Source: Arthrobacter sp. AZCC_0090 (GTDB lineage Bacteria > Actinomycetota > Actinomycetes > Actinomycetales > Micrococcaceae). From it: 47,535 nucleotides of DNA. Below the pieces are notes generated by a model, which was given only the letters and a program-made list of their open reading frames with translations, was not told the DNA's origin and did no database searches. The stretch is from positions 536,011-583,545 of the forward strand of contig NZ_JACHEE010000002.1 of assembly GCF_014207375.1 (NCBI RefSeq). The letters run 5' to 3'. Of the stretch, positions 1 to 8,165 are shown piece by piece. The stretch's first letter is position 1. The number at the start of each line of letters is the position of its first letter. A program made the position numbers and the translations under genes.

Positions 1-265
1 CCGTCAACCTCCTCGGCACCGTCCCAACAGGTCTCGGAGACCTCGGATCCCTCCTGAGTACCGGCATCACCACACCCATGGCCGTGCCGATCACCGTAGG
101 CACCGTCCCGGCGGGCACCGGAGACCTCGGATCCCTCCTGAGTACCGGCATCACCACACCCATGGCCGTGCCGATCACCGTAGGCACCGTCCCGGCGGGC
201 ACCGGAGACCTCGGATCCCTCCTGAGTACCGGCATCACCACACCCATGGCCGTGCCGATCACCGT
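1..265. repeat. 84-bp tandem repeat inside the surface-protein gene
   Basis: Two full units start at 78 and 162. A third at 246 diverges after about 25 bp (cctcggtgggc), and a diverged partial unit fills 1-77. Units 78-161 and 162-245 are identical base for base, including synonymous positions. That points to recent duplication or ongoing homogenisation and makes copy-number change by slippage likely. Confidence 0.95.
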
Positions 266-602
266 AGGCACCGCCTCGGTGGGCCTGGGACTGCCTTCAG
301 TAATCGTGAACCCACCGGCCATGAATCCGCCGGCAGCCAACCCGCAGGTTGCTCCTTCCGGAATAGTCGAGCCGACTACCGTCGTTCCTTCGGTTGAGAC
401 ACCGTCGCTTGTTGTATCAGGCGCTGCGACGCAAGCCGGCGTCGCAGCGGCAACCACAGCAGCGGTTGTTGGAGCGGGAACTGCTGTTCTCGCTAGTACT
501 GGATTCAATAGCCTCTGGTTGCTGTTCGCAGCTGCCCTGCTGCTAGGCGGACTCATCGTGTTGGTGGGCAGCCGGAAGATCCGGGCCACCATTCCCGCAT
601 AA
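1..602 (+). CDS. LAxTG-anchored surface protein, C-terminal part (5' end outside window)
   Basis: The frame is open to the window edge (first full codon at base 3), so only the C-terminal 199 residues are visible. They start with Val/Gly/Thr-rich tandem repeats of 28 residues (84 bp). A Pro/Ala-rich stretch follows, then a sorting signal: LASTG, a hydrophobic segment (SLWLLFAAALLLGGLIVLVG) and a short basic tail (SRKIR). LAxTG is the signature of substrates of class E sortases in high-GC Gram-positives, so the protein is probably linked to the cell wall with its repeats displayed outward. In-frame ATGs inside the repeats (78, 162, 246) are not believable starts because the repeat continues upstream of them. 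No catalytic domain is visible and the function is unknown. A second LAxTG protein is encoded near 41 kb. No sortase gene is in the window. Confidence 0.85.
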   Translation, partial: VNLLGTVPTGLGDLGSLLSTGITTPMAVPITVGTVPAGTGDLGSLLSTGITTPMAVPITVGTVPAGTGDLGSLLSTGITTPMAVPITVGTASVGLGLPSVIVNPPAMNPPAANPQVAPSGIVEPTTVVPSVETPSLVVSGAATQAGVAAATTAAVVGAGTAVLASTGFNSLWLLFAAALLLGGLIVLVGSRKIRATIPA

Positions 603-649
603 TCACCGGCCAGGGCTGCTCCACCGCACTGGATCGCAGCCCGCTCCCC

Positions 650-686
650 GGCTCCTCCGCAGGCCAAACAGACCTGCGGAGGAGCC
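650..686 (+). terminator. Strong hairpin after the surface-protein gene
   Basis: Perfect 14-bp stem GGCTCCTCCGCAGG / CCTGCGGAGGAGCC with a 9-nt loop, 48 bp past the stop codon. It lies between two convergent genes and so probably ends transcription in both directions. There is no clear U-tract. Confidence 0.75.
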
Positions 687-780
687 GATGCGTGGGCATC
701 GCCCGGGACCTACAGCCGCTAGGGGGTTGCAAGAGCTGTTTCAGCCCCCAGTGGAGTGATGAAGCGAGTTAGTTGCCGCG

Positions 781-2271
781 CTACATCGCTGCCGTGTCAT
801 GGGTCTGGGCCACCGCCCGGGCATAGACCGGGGGGAACAACTCGGAGGCTTCGCGCCGCCGGTAATCGCGTTCGCCGTAGGCTTCAACCATCTGCCCAAA
901 AAGACGTTGACCCTCAGCCCGAAGTTCACCGAGTTCGATACCCGGGAGCGATCCACCAACAACCACGGGGCGGCCTGCAACGTACGTGTCGGTGACGTTG
1001 CGTGCCGAACCGTTGAGGATGAGCGTGCGCAATGGATCTTCCACGACCCCGTCGCGGAAGTCACCCAGTGAGGCGACCATGATGTCCGCTTGCGCGCCCG
1101 GGCACAGACGTCCCAGGTCGTCTCGGCCCAATGCCGTGGCGCCGCCCAGAGTGGCAGCGTCGAAGAACGCCGAGACCGCACCGGCGTCCCGGCGGCCCTC
1201 TGCGATGCGGGCCAGATGCGTGCCGACGTCGATGCCCTTGATCAGGTCCGGCGGGAACGAATCCGTTCCCAGGCACATGTTGACCCCGGCAGCCGCGAAG
1301 GCGTCAAAAGACTTGAGCATGTCTGAGTAGTGGAACGACGTCAGGGGGCAGTGGATGATGCTGACGTCATGCCGAGCCAGCACATTCAACGGCCCACCCT
1401 CTGCGCCGGAGGACGGGTCGGTGCCGTCGATGACAACCCCATGCGGGATAAGGAGCCGAGTGTCCAGAAGACCGGAATCCCCAAGCTGCTCCAAGACGGT
1501 GCGCCCGGTGAGCTTGATAAGGAACCCGTCTTCATTGGGCTGCTGCAGGCAATGCAGGCGGACCAGTACGTTGCGTTCGATGGCCAGCTCGGCGGTTTGG
1601 CGCATCAGCTTGTCCGAAAGTGTCTCGATTCGGCACGGCAGCAGGACACCGGTGAGCAACGGGTGTCCGAGCTCGTCGGCGTAGTCGAGGAACCGTGCGG
1701 CGTCGGCAAGTCCCTTGCGGCCCTCTTCCTCGTCGAAGAGGATCACGCGCTGGCCGTCGTCGTCAGTGACATTGATCCCTGAGCGGTACGCCGGGCCCAG
1801 GAAGCCTCGCAGACCGAGCTCGATGCTGGACTGCGCCATTCCCTGGAGTTCTTCGAAGGTTTCAGCCCAAGAGCTGTGGATCTCAGAGGCGATCGGCATG
1901 TAGGTGGTCACACCGTGCAAGGCCAGCTGCGCCAGTGCGAACTTGCGCACGCTCTGGCGTTGCTCCGCGGTGAAGACATCGCGACGGCGGTTGTTGAAGT
2001 AGTCCTCAGACCATTGCAGGCCTGGAGCAGTCTCCTCTGTGGGCCAGGAGTCGAAGATCATGTGGTCAATGTCCGTCAAGGCATCGAGATCGATGAGGCC
2101 AGGTGCGATCAGGCTCTGTCCAAAGTCCCGGCGTTCGTCAACAGGACCCGTGTAGCCGGTACCGACGTAGATGATCTCGTCGTCCCGCATCACGACGTGC
2201 CCGTCTGTGTGCATCACATGCCTTGCCCCGTCATAGCCGAGGACGTACCGGGCAGAAAGTTGAGTAATCAT
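781..2271 (-). CDS. Amidohydrolase-superfamily protein (chlorohydrolase-like) with atypical metal site
   Basis: 496 residues with the overall plan of the AtzB/TrzN/SsnA branch of amidohydrolases: an N-terminal beta sandwich, then a TIM barrel starting at the APGLIDLDALTDIDH strand, later metal-ligand-type stretches RLHCLQ, IPHG and LGTDSFPPD, and a closing ADIMVASL strand. The canonical first-strand HxH is absent; DLDALTDIDH stands in its place. From memory this D-rich variant recurs in a sub-family of unknown substrate, so it need not be inactive. The ATG start at 2271 has a clear GGAGGG 5 nt upstream. It is transcribed divergently from the DUF3100 membrane protein across a palindromic operator, which suggests import and hydrolysis of the same compound. 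Substrate unknown. Confidence 0.85.
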   Translation of the reverse strand: MITQLSARYVLGYDGARHVMHTDGHVVMRDDEIIYVGTGYTGPVDERRDFGQSLIAPGLIDLDALTDIDHMIFDSWPTEETAPGLQWSEDYFNNRRRDVFTAEQRQSVRKFALAQLALHGVTTYMPIASEIHSSWAETFEELQGMAQSSIELGLRGFLGPAYRSGINVTDDDGQRVILFDEEEGRKGLADAARFLDYADELGHPLLTGVLLPCRIETLSDKLMRQTAELAIERNVLVRLHCLQQPNEDGFLIKLTGRTVLEQLGDSGLLDTRLLIPHGVVIDGTDPSSGAEGGPLNVLARHDVSIIHCPLTSFHYSDMLKSFDAFAAAGVNMCLGTDSFPPDLIKGIDVGTHLARIAEGRRDAGAVSAFFDAATLGGATALGRDDLGRLCPGAQADIMVASLGDFRDGVVEDPLRTLILNGSARNVTDTYVAGRPVVVGGSLPGIELGELRAEGQRLFGQMVEAYGERDYRRREASELFPPVYARAVAQTHDTAAM

Positions 2272-2413
2272 GAACCCTCCAAGTTAGGTATCCCAGATCG
2301 AATAGCCGCGGAGAAGTTCGAAGTTGACCAAGCGCATGGACGCCCTCACTTCCAGGACTTTTAGCGGTTTCTGTGACACGTCTTGCATAGTGCTGTGATC
2401 CACCTTACCATTT

Positions 2414-2427
2414 TTGGTATACCAAAT
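2414..2427. promoter_or_regulatory. Candidate GntR-family operator between divergent genes
   Basis: TTTGGTATACCAAA is a perfect 14-bp palindrome in the 208-bp gap between the two divergent starts. TGGT-N-ACCA half-sites of this sort are typical of FadR/FCD-type GntR regulators. No GntR gene is present in the window, so the regulator is encoded elsewhere. Confidence 0.55.
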
Positions 2428-2479
2428 GGCGTAGGCGCATCCCGCCCTTCGCCTCTGCAGCACACGAAGGGTGCACCTA

Positions 2480-3889
2480 ATGAAGAACCAATCCACAACC
2501 ACTCCGGAGGTGGATGCGCCCGTAGTCAAGGTCGATGACGGCGCGACACGCCTCTTCGCCCCGACCGCGCGCCAATGGGGATCGATGATCCTGCTGTCCA
2601 CAGCCGTCTGCGCCGTCGCCATCCTGGCCGGAACGCACAAAATTCCTCTGGGCAACGCCGCGATCGTGCTCATGCCGGTCTTGTGGGCCGTGCTGATCGG
2701 CGCTGTTATTGGCGTGCAGAAAGTGCGCCCCATGTCCGGCCAAAGCCGTGCCGTGGCCTCGGTGTTGCTAAACGTCAGCATCGTGATGTTCCTGGCGGCG
2801 CTCGGCACCCAAGTAGGGCCCTCCCTGGCCAAACTGACCTCGCTCGGCCCGGCCATCCTCCTCCAGGAAGTAGGCCACATCTTCGGAACGGTCATCATCG
2901 CCCTGCCGGTCGGCGTTGCCCTGGGCATGGGCCGAACGGCCATTGGTGCCACCTGGGCAATCGACCGTGAATCATACTTGGCCTACGCACTGCAGCGTTT
3001 CGGCGTGAAGTCCCCGGTCTACCGCGGCGTGTTTTCCGTATGGCTGCTAGGCAGCGTCTTCGGCGCAGTGTTCATCTCACTGCTGGCCGGCCTACTCGGC
3101 GGGATGGGCATCTTCGACCCGCGTGCCCTGGCGCTGGGCCTGGGCCTCGGCTCTGGATCCATGATGCTCGGTGGTGTAGCTGCCCTCTCCATCATCTACC
3201 CGGGGCAAGCACCGGAGATCATGGCGCTGGCGGCCGTCTCGAACCTAGTAACCAACCTTGTCGGCTTCTACGCCGGTGCCTTCCTTTCGTTGCCGATGTC
3301 CCTGCGGCTCTACAAGTTCTGGTCGCGCCTCTTCCGCCGCGATGATGAAGGCAATCGCCTTGACCGTGACGGAAATGCCGTTGCAGCGAAACTGCGCCGG
3401 CCACAGAACCGGAGCAAGGTGGACGTCTCGGCTGTGCTCCAGGACCCGGAGGTGCGCACGAAGCCTTCAACCTGGATTATCGCTTTCGTCGCAAGCATCG
3501 CCACGGGCGTGGTTCTCAACGCTTTGGGAACCAAATCCATCAGTGTCAACGATGTCATTGGGGTGGTGATCCTTGGCCTCCTGACAGCCTTGGCTTTCGT
3601 GCTCGCCAAGTACGTGCCGGCCGTACCGTCGAGCGTATGGGTCCTTGCTCTCGCCACCTTGGCGACGGCTCCGATCCTTCCTTTCAGCGGCATGATCGTC
3701 TCCTTCACCCATAACCTTGACGCGCTTTACGTAGGCCTCGGATCGATCGCCCTGCTCGGCATGAACGTGGGGCGCGACGTCAACGCGCTGAAGAGCCTGA
3801 ACTGGCGCACGGTGATTGTGGCGATAATCACATTCTCTTCGAGTTTCGTAGCAGCCGCAGCACTTGCGCAATTCGTTATCCATGTCTGA
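2480..3889 (+). CDS. DUF3100 multi-pass membrane protein, probable transporter
   Basis: 469 residues, almost entirely hydrophobic, with about 11-12 membrane segments and a charged cytoplasmic loop near residues 280-320 (SRLFRRDDEGNRLDRDGN). The sequence fits the DUF3100 family, uncharacterised integral membrane proteins often found beside amidohydrolase or peptidase genes. Glycine-rich helices such as LALGLGLGSGSMMLGG are typical. An in-frame GTG exists at 2471, but ATG 2480 has CGAAGG 9 nt ahead and is preferred. By position it should transport the substrate or product of the divergent amidohydrolase. That role is inference. Confidence 0.85.
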   Translation: MKNQSTTTPEVDAPVVKVDDGATRLFAPTARQWGSMILLSTAVCAVAILAGTHKIPLGNAAIVLMPVLWAVLIGAVIGVQKVRPMSGQSRAVASVLLNVSIVMFLAALGTQVGPSLAKLTSLGPAILLQEVGHIFGTVIIALPVGVALGMGRTAIGATWAIDRESYLAYALQRFGVKSPVYRGVFSVWLLGSVFGAVFISLLAGLLGGMGIFDPRALALGLGLGSGSMMLGGVAALSIIYPGQAPEIMALAAVSNLVTNLVGFYAGAFLSLPMSLRLYKFWSRLFRRDDEGNRLDRDGNAVAAKLRRPQNRSKVDVSAVLQDPEVRTKPSTWIIAFVASIATGVVLNALGTKSISVNDVIGVVILGLLTALAFVLAKYVPAVPSSVWVLALATLATAPILPFSGMIVSFTHNLDALYVGLGSIALLGMNVGRDVNALKSLNWRTVIVAIITFSSSFVAAAALAQFVIHV

Positions 3890-3905
3890 GCGCTGACGCC
3901 GAACA

Positions 3906-3945
3906 AGGGCGGTGGAATGGACTCTTTCGTTCATTCCACCGCCCT
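3906..3945. terminator. Hairpin terminator after the DUF3100 gene
   Basis: 14-bp perfect stem AGGGCGGTGGAATG / CATTCCACCGCCCT, 12-nt loop, 16 bp after the stop codon. The rest of the 309-bp gap up to 4198 holds no convincing ORF. A TAAGAT hexamer near 4081 could be the -10 of the following gene. Confidence 0.8.
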
Positions 3946-4198
3946 CTCGTGTCTCTGCTCTCGCCCTCGGCGGCGCATCCGGGTGATGTTCGACGCATCG
4001 CGGTTCCTTCACGCCCCGGGGCTGCGCGACATACCGCGTCAGGTGAACGGCGGAAGGACACCAGACCACCTGTGGCTTGCTAAGATCTAAAGGCTCAACC
4101 CGGCCCCCGGGAGAGCCCCCCATCAACTGGTCCGGAACGGACGTGCCCCCACGCGCCCGATACCGGCCCCTGCCCGACCCCAGGAGACCCCTGCTCTC

Positions 4199-5284
4199 AT
4201 GACCGCATTGGCCGAACCGGACTTTTTCGAGGTACACGACGAGGATTACCGCAGCGAACTGGACTCGCGGTACGAGGAAGGTTTCGGGCGCGGCCCCGAG
4301 CTCGACGACGACTACGGCAGCGGCTACGACGAACTCGACAAGCTCTTCGATGGTCTGTTCGACGACGAGGATGACCTGGACGCACCGGCCAAGGCCGAAA
4401 AGAAGGTTCCGGCCCGGAAAGACGCTCCGAAGGCCGCCGCCGTTAAGACGGCCGCGCCGAAGAAGGCTTCCTCAATTTCGATGCCCAAGGCCAGCCCGGT
4501 CGTTACCCGCAGGGTGGTGCCTGCGGCCGCTCCGGCCGCCGAACCGGTCGCCGCCGTCGAAGCTAGCGTGGTCGAAGAGACGCCGACGGTAACCGTCGTC
4601 GAGCCGGCCGCCGTCGAACCTCCCGTCGTCGAACCGGCGAGAGCCGCAGCGGCTGCCGCCGAAGAAGCCGTGACTCCCGCGGTTCCGGACAGCCCTTTCT
4701 TCGCCCCGCACATCGCACCGGTCAACGAGCATGTGGAGTTCCTCCGCAAGCTCCGCCCGGACTTCGAGGTTCCCTACGTGGATCCGATGCACTCGGTAGA
4801 GGACTGCCGGATTGTCACCCTGTTCTCCAACACCGGCGAGGCCTCCACGCGGGGCGTTGTCTGGGCCGGTGACGACGTCGCCGCCACCCGGCTACTGGGC
4901 CTGCAGTTCCAGCTCGGCCTCCGCCCGGAATGGATGATGCCGTGGAACACCCATCCGTGGTTCACCCCCGGCGAAGCCAACGGAAAGCTGACTCCCGAGC
5001 AGGTCGGCGCCGGACTCAAGCCGCTGATCGCCTTCCTCAAACTCGTTCCGCGCGCCTCGGCGATCGTCGCCCACGGAACGGAAGCCAACCGCCTGGCCCA
5101 AATGCTCCTCAAAACAGACAACCAGCTCATCTGGCGCCGCGGCCTGAAGGTCTACAAGGCCCGTTCGCTGCACGGGCGCGCCTTCGCCGGTTCCAAAGAA
5201 CGCCAGACCGAATGGCTGATCGAAATGGGCCGCTCCTACGCGGACGCCATGGCCCGGGCCGGTCTCGAGGCCGGACGGCGCTAG
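4199..5284 (+). CDS. Uracil-DNA-glycosylase-like protein with acidic, Ala/Pro-rich N-terminal extension
   Basis: 361 residues in two parts. Residues 1-170 are low complexity: first strongly acidic (DDDYGSGYDELDKLFDGLFDDEDDLD), then Lys/Ala/Pro/Val-rich linker. Residues 180-361 resemble the UDG superfamily as found in actinobacteria. VPYVDP opens the first strand, MMPWNTHPWF matches the usual WNxxPW element, GLKPLIAFLKLVPRASAIVAHG matches the helix-strand LxxLLPxxxxVxxxG, and a late SLHGR sits where an HPSPxxR motif is expected. The usual catalytic loop (APGP-type) reads SNTGEA here, so activity is uncertain. The gene stands alone with its own upstream gap. The N-terminal tail is unlike classical UDGs and may tether or regulate the domain. 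Otherwise it is a conserved hypothetical protein. Confidence 0.55.
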   Translation: MTALAEPDFFEVHDEDYRSELDSRYEEGFGRGPELDDDYGSGYDELDKLFDGLFDDEDDLDAPAKAEKKVPARKDAPKAAAVKTAAPKKASSISMPKASPVVTRRVVPAAAPAAEPVAAVEASVVEETPTVTVVEPAAVEPPVVEPARAAAAAAEEAVTPAVPDSPFFAPHIAPVNEHVEFLRKLRPDFEVPYVDPMHSVEDCRIVTLFSNTGEASTRGVVWAGDDVAATRLLGLQFQLGLRPEWMMPWNTHPWFTPGEANGKLTPEQVGAGLKPLIAFLKLVPRASAIVAHGTEANRLAQMLLKTDNQLIWRRGLKVYKARSLHGRAFAGSKERQTEWLIEMGRSYADAMARAGLEAGRR

Positions 5285-5311
5285 GCTCCAGGCCTGACGG
5301 CGCTAGGGCGC

Positions 5312-5758
5312 CTAGCGCCGTGACTTCCGGGCTGGCTTCCCGGCGAACAGTTTCCGGTCCAGCGAAACCGCCCCGGAACCGATGAAAGCAAACGCAAGCG
5401 ACACAGCGACATACAGAATGAGCAGCTCAGCGTTGATTCCGGGACGATCACTCAGCAACGGCTTGCCTGATTCGGTGACAAACCAGATCCCGGCGTACAT
5501 CAGAGCGGCCAGGAAACCAGCCACTCTGGTCAGGGCGCCGAACACCAAAAGTGCGCCCAGTCCGGTTTCACCCCAGATGACCAGCCAGGACATCAGCTCC
5601 GCTTTTTGAACACCCATCGCGGCGATGGTTGCCTCAAATGCCGGCTGTCCTGCTGACAGTTTCTGGACCCCATGCAGCAGCACAAGACCGCCGAACACGA
5701 CCCTCAGGAACGCGATGCCACGCGAGGACGAGGTCTGCGAAGGAAGGAGGAATTTCAC
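5312..5758 (-). CDS. DoxX family membrane protein
   Basis: 148 residues with four membrane segments. The opening LRVVFGGLVLLHGVQKL motif, the central VIWGETGLGALLVFGALTRVAGFLAALM helix pair and the C-terminal LLILYVAVSLAFAFIGSG are diagnostic of DoxX/DoxD-type small membrane proteins. In actinobacteria these are linked to thiol or redox homeostasis. The frame stays open further upstream (to 5827), but GTG 5758 is preferred because GGAAG lies 10 nt ahead and the family begins here. It is convergent with the UDG-like gene and directly downstream of HAD-gene debris on the same strand. Confidence 0.88.
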   Translation of the reverse strand: MKFLLPSQTSSSRGIAFLRVVFGGLVLLHGVQKLSAGQPAFEATIAAMGVQKAELMSWLVIWGETGLGALLVFGALTRVAGFLAALMYAGIWFVTESGKPLLSDRPGINAELLILYVAVSLAFAFIGSGAVSLDRKLFAGKPARKSRR

Positions 5759-5823
5759 CCGGTCCAATCTTCCATGCCGACGGCACAGCTCAAAACGGCC
5801 CCCTTGAAATCCAGCCGTGAGAA

Positions 5824-6156
5824 TCACGCCAACAGCGCTGGAATATCCTTGACGCCCGCCAGAATGTGATCGTGTGGCTGTCCAGCGAGCTCCTCGCGTC
5901 CCAGCTTCCCCGTCAAGACCCCAACAGCCGTGACTCCCGCGTTCTTTGCCGCTTTGAGGTCGTTCGTGGTGTCACCGGCGGCGAGAACCTCACGGACGTC
6001 CATCACGCCAGTCAGTTCCATAGCGCGGTGGATCATATGGGGCGCCAGGCGTCCGGCTGCTACATCGTCAGCGCAGACGACGGCGTCAAGCAAGCCGCCG
6101 CCGTCGAGTGCTGGCGGCGGGTTCTGCTCGTAGAAGCCGGCGAGAAGCTCCTTCAA
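5824..6156 (-). pseudogene. Phosphonatase-like HAD hydrolase, C-terminal half only
   Basis: The 110-residue frame matches the C-terminal half of the roughly 220-residue phosphonatase-like HAD family: LLDAVVCADDVAAGR, the P-H-M-I-xRAME stretch, motif IV AAGDTTNDLKAAKNAG, then GVLTG and a closing DIPALL. The N-terminal half with the nucleophile Asp (DxAGTT), the cap insertion and the Ser/Thr motif is missing. The frame begins at a weak TTG just where the opposite strand turns into another truncated gene. It cannot encode a working HAD phosphatase. The family normally belongs to phosphonate uptake and cleavage loci, which fits the adjacent PhnE remnant. Confidence 0.75.
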
Positions 6157-6158
6157 GC

Positions 6159-6248
6159 GCGATGGTCACGCACATCATCATCGTTCTGGTGTTGATCATC
6201 GTGGTGGACCAGTTCTCCGCCTGGGTCCGCCGGAACCTGGCGGCCTAG
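6159..6248 (+). pseudogene. phnE: PhnE-type phosphonate ABC permease, C-terminal remnant
   Basis: A plus-strand frame ending at TAG 6246-6248 encodes about 29 residues: a hydrophobic helix (MVTHIIIVLVLIIVVDQ) followed by FSAWVRRNLAA. A last helix ending in D-x-xSAxxRRxL is how PhnE phosphonate-transporter permeases finish. Nothing upstream continues the protein, because the sequence turns directly into the HAD fragment. The remnant therefore marks a deletion or inversion joint near 6150-6165. The call rests on a short match. Confidence 0.5.
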
Positions 6249-6252
6249 GCAT

Positions 6253-7053
6253 TCAGGGCTGTTGCGGAAGCGACGGCCGGTGCGGCTCGCCGATCGGAAG
6301 AACAGCGAGCCGGGCCGCTAGGCCGGCGTCACCCATGCGCTGCTTCACAATATCCGGCCCCTCGGTGAAGTGAACCCAGCCTTCTGTGTGCACCGGAACC
6401 ACGGTGGCAAGAGGGAAAAGTCCGGCCAATTCCACAACGTCCTGCGAAGTGAGCGTCAACGGGGCGCCACCAAAAAGCGGGGTTCGTGCAGCTCCCGCGA
6501 AAACCACGGCCAAGGTGGTGGTCGGAAACCGCAAGGAGATTTCGGCCGCCAGCTCCAGTGATGCGTTGTCCCCCGAGACGTACACCGTCGGCCAGCCTTC
6601 CGCCTCGAGCACGAAACCGGTGACCTCACCCGTGACAGCTTCGGCGCCGCTCGGTCCGTGCAGCGCCGGTACGGCGGTGACCGCCACGGGTGCGTCCCCC
6701 TGCACCGTCACGTGCTCCCAAGGACGGAGTCCCCGGACCCCGTGGATTCGGCTCGCAGCTTCTGCTGTACTCAGGATCATTCCGGCATCGTTCAGGAGTT
6801 CCCTTCCGCTGTTGTCCAGATTGTCTGCATGCTGATCATGCGAAAGCAGAACGACGTCGATTCGTCCTAGGTCTTCTGCCGCCACGGCCGGACCGGTCAG
6901 TTTGACCAGGCTCCGGCCGGCGCCCACTGGGTAGTCTCCGGGGGCATCGAAAGTAGGGTCGGTGAGGAGGTTCAGGCCTGCGTATCGGACCAGGATGGTC
7001 GGTCCACCAATATGCGTCAGTGTGGGCCGTTGGAGGTCTTGGGGAATGTTCAT
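6253..7053 (-). CDS. MBL-fold metallo-hydrolase
   Basis: 266 residues with the metallo-beta-lactamase fold: an N-terminal strand with HIGGPTILVRYAGLNLLTDPTFD, the metal motif SHDQHADNLD (HxHxD[N/H] variant), a mid-protein ALHG, YVSGDN carrying the bridging Asp, and a late PVHTEGWVHF histidine. It resembles UlaG/RomA-like hydrolases of unknown substrate that act in the cytoplasm. ATG 7053 is used; 17 further codons upstream are in frame but look like leader. It is divergent from the GlxA-type regulator with only 70 bp between starts, so that regulator may control it. Its stop lies 4 bp from the PhnE remnant. Confidence 0.85.
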   Translation of the reverse strand: MNIPQDLQRPTLTHIGGPTILVRYAGLNLLTDPTFDAPGDYPVGAGRSLVKLTGPAVAAEDLGRIDVVLLSHDQHADNLDNSGRELLNDAGMILSTAEAASRIHGVRGLRPWEHVTVQGDAPVAVTAVPALHGPSGAEAVTGEVTGFVLEAEGWPTVYVSGDNASLELAAEISLRFPTTTLAVVFAGAARTPLFGGAPLTLTSQDVVELAGLFPLATVVPVHTEGWVHFTEGPDIVKQRMGDAGLAARLAVLPIGEPHRPSLPQQP

Positions 7054-7123
7054 GAGGCAACTCTGCCCGCCCAACTGGTGGCGAAAAAGTGGCCCGGAAG
7101 ACAATTATCGTTAGGATCGGGCC

Positions 7124-8083
7124 ATGATGCTTCACCGATACCACAAGGTTGCAGTGCTTGCCATGCCCGGCATGAGCCCCTTCCACCTTGCTGTGCCCCA
7201 GATGGTCTTCGAAGATCCCCCGCCGTCCGGGGCCGCGCCGCGATACCAAGTGAAGGTTTTCACGCCATATCCCGGCCGGGTCCGAATGGGCCACGGCCCC
7301 GACATGGTGGTTGAACCCGGATTGGAAACCATTGCATGGGCAGACACCGTTGTCCTCCCGAGCTGGGATCCTGACGTCCAAGCTCCCGGAGAACTCTTGG
7401 ATGCAATCCGGACTGCCCATGAGAACGGCAGCCGGATTGTCTCACTATGCCTCGGCGCATTCCTGCTGGCTGCCACCGGGCTACTGGACGGCCGCGAAGC
7501 AGTAACCCATTGGGGATACTCCGGGGAGTTGCAGCAGCGCTATCCCGCTGTGCGGGTAGTGGAGAATGCCCTCTGGGCCGACCACGACGACGTCGTCTCC
7601 TCGGCCGGCGTTGCGGCCGGACTCGACTGCTGCATCCATCTGCTTCGAAAAGACTTCGGCTCGGACGCGGCCGATCGCGTGGCGCGCGGGTTGGTCATGG
7701 CACCTCACCGCAATGCCACCCAGGCCCAGTTCATTCCGGCCAGGCTCCCGCGCGGCGCGGGCCACGACGGAATTGAGCGCGCCATGACGTTGGCTCGCGA
7801 AAACCTCAGCCAGCCAATCGGCCTGGACCAGCTAGCGGCGGCTGCTTCGATGAGCCGCAGGACCTTCACAAGGCACTTTCGCAGCCGCACGGGAGCCACG
7901 GTCCTTGATTGGCTGACGCAACAGCGCCTGGACCACGCACGAACGATGTTGGAGTCAAGCCATGCTGGAATCGAAGAAATTGGCGCCTCCTGCGGTTTTG
8001 GCTCCACGGCAGCCTTCCGGCAACATTTCCGCTCCGCCTTCGGAAACACGCCAAGCCGCTACCGCGAGGAGTTCGCTTCCTGA
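7124..8083 (+). CDS. GlxA family AraC-type transcriptional regulator
   Basis: 319 residues. Residues 8-175 form a DJ-1/PfpI-like domain with the nucleophile-elbow Cys109 in SLCLGAFLLAA, followed by GREAVTHW. Residues 220-317 carry the double AraC helix-turn-helix: LDQLAAAASMSRRTFTRHF and IEEIGASCGFGSTAAFRQHF, ending in TPSRYREEF. GlxA-type regulators bind small metabolites, often choline-, arginine- or carnitine-related. Two ATGs (7124, 7127) are possible with AGGAT 7-10 nt upstream. The sarcosine-oxidase-like gene follows 82 bp downstream on the same strand, so control of that enzyme is plausible but not shown. Confidence 0.9.
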   Translation: MMLHRYHKVAVLAMPGMSPFHLAVPQMVFEDPPPSGAAPRYQVKVFTPYPGRVRMGHGPDMVVEPGLETIAWADTVVLPSWDPDVQAPGELLDAIRTAHENGSRIVSLCLGAFLLAATGLLDGREAVTHWGYSGELQQRYPAVRVVENALWADHDDVVSSAGVAAGLDCCIHLLRKDFGSDAADRVARGLVMAPHRNATQAQFIPARLPRGAGHDGIERAMTLARENLSQPIGLDQLAAAASMSRRTFTRHFRSRTGATVLDWLTQQRLDHARTMLESSHAGIEEIGASCGFGSTAAFRQHFRSAFGNTPSRYREEFAS

Positions 8084-8165
8084 CCTTGGGTATCAGCCGG
8101 CGGGCGGCAGAATGGAAGCTGTAGTGGACCTCGCTGGGAGGCCCGGACAGGATGGGTGAATCTGG

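Noticed and set aside
1..265. 84-bp tandem repeats as a CRISPR array
   Set aside because: Units are contiguous, coding and without unique spacers.
4324..4792. Minus-strand Thr/Gly/Ala-rich ORFs opposite the UDG-like gene
   Set aside because: Mirror of the Ala/Pro/Val low-complexity linker.
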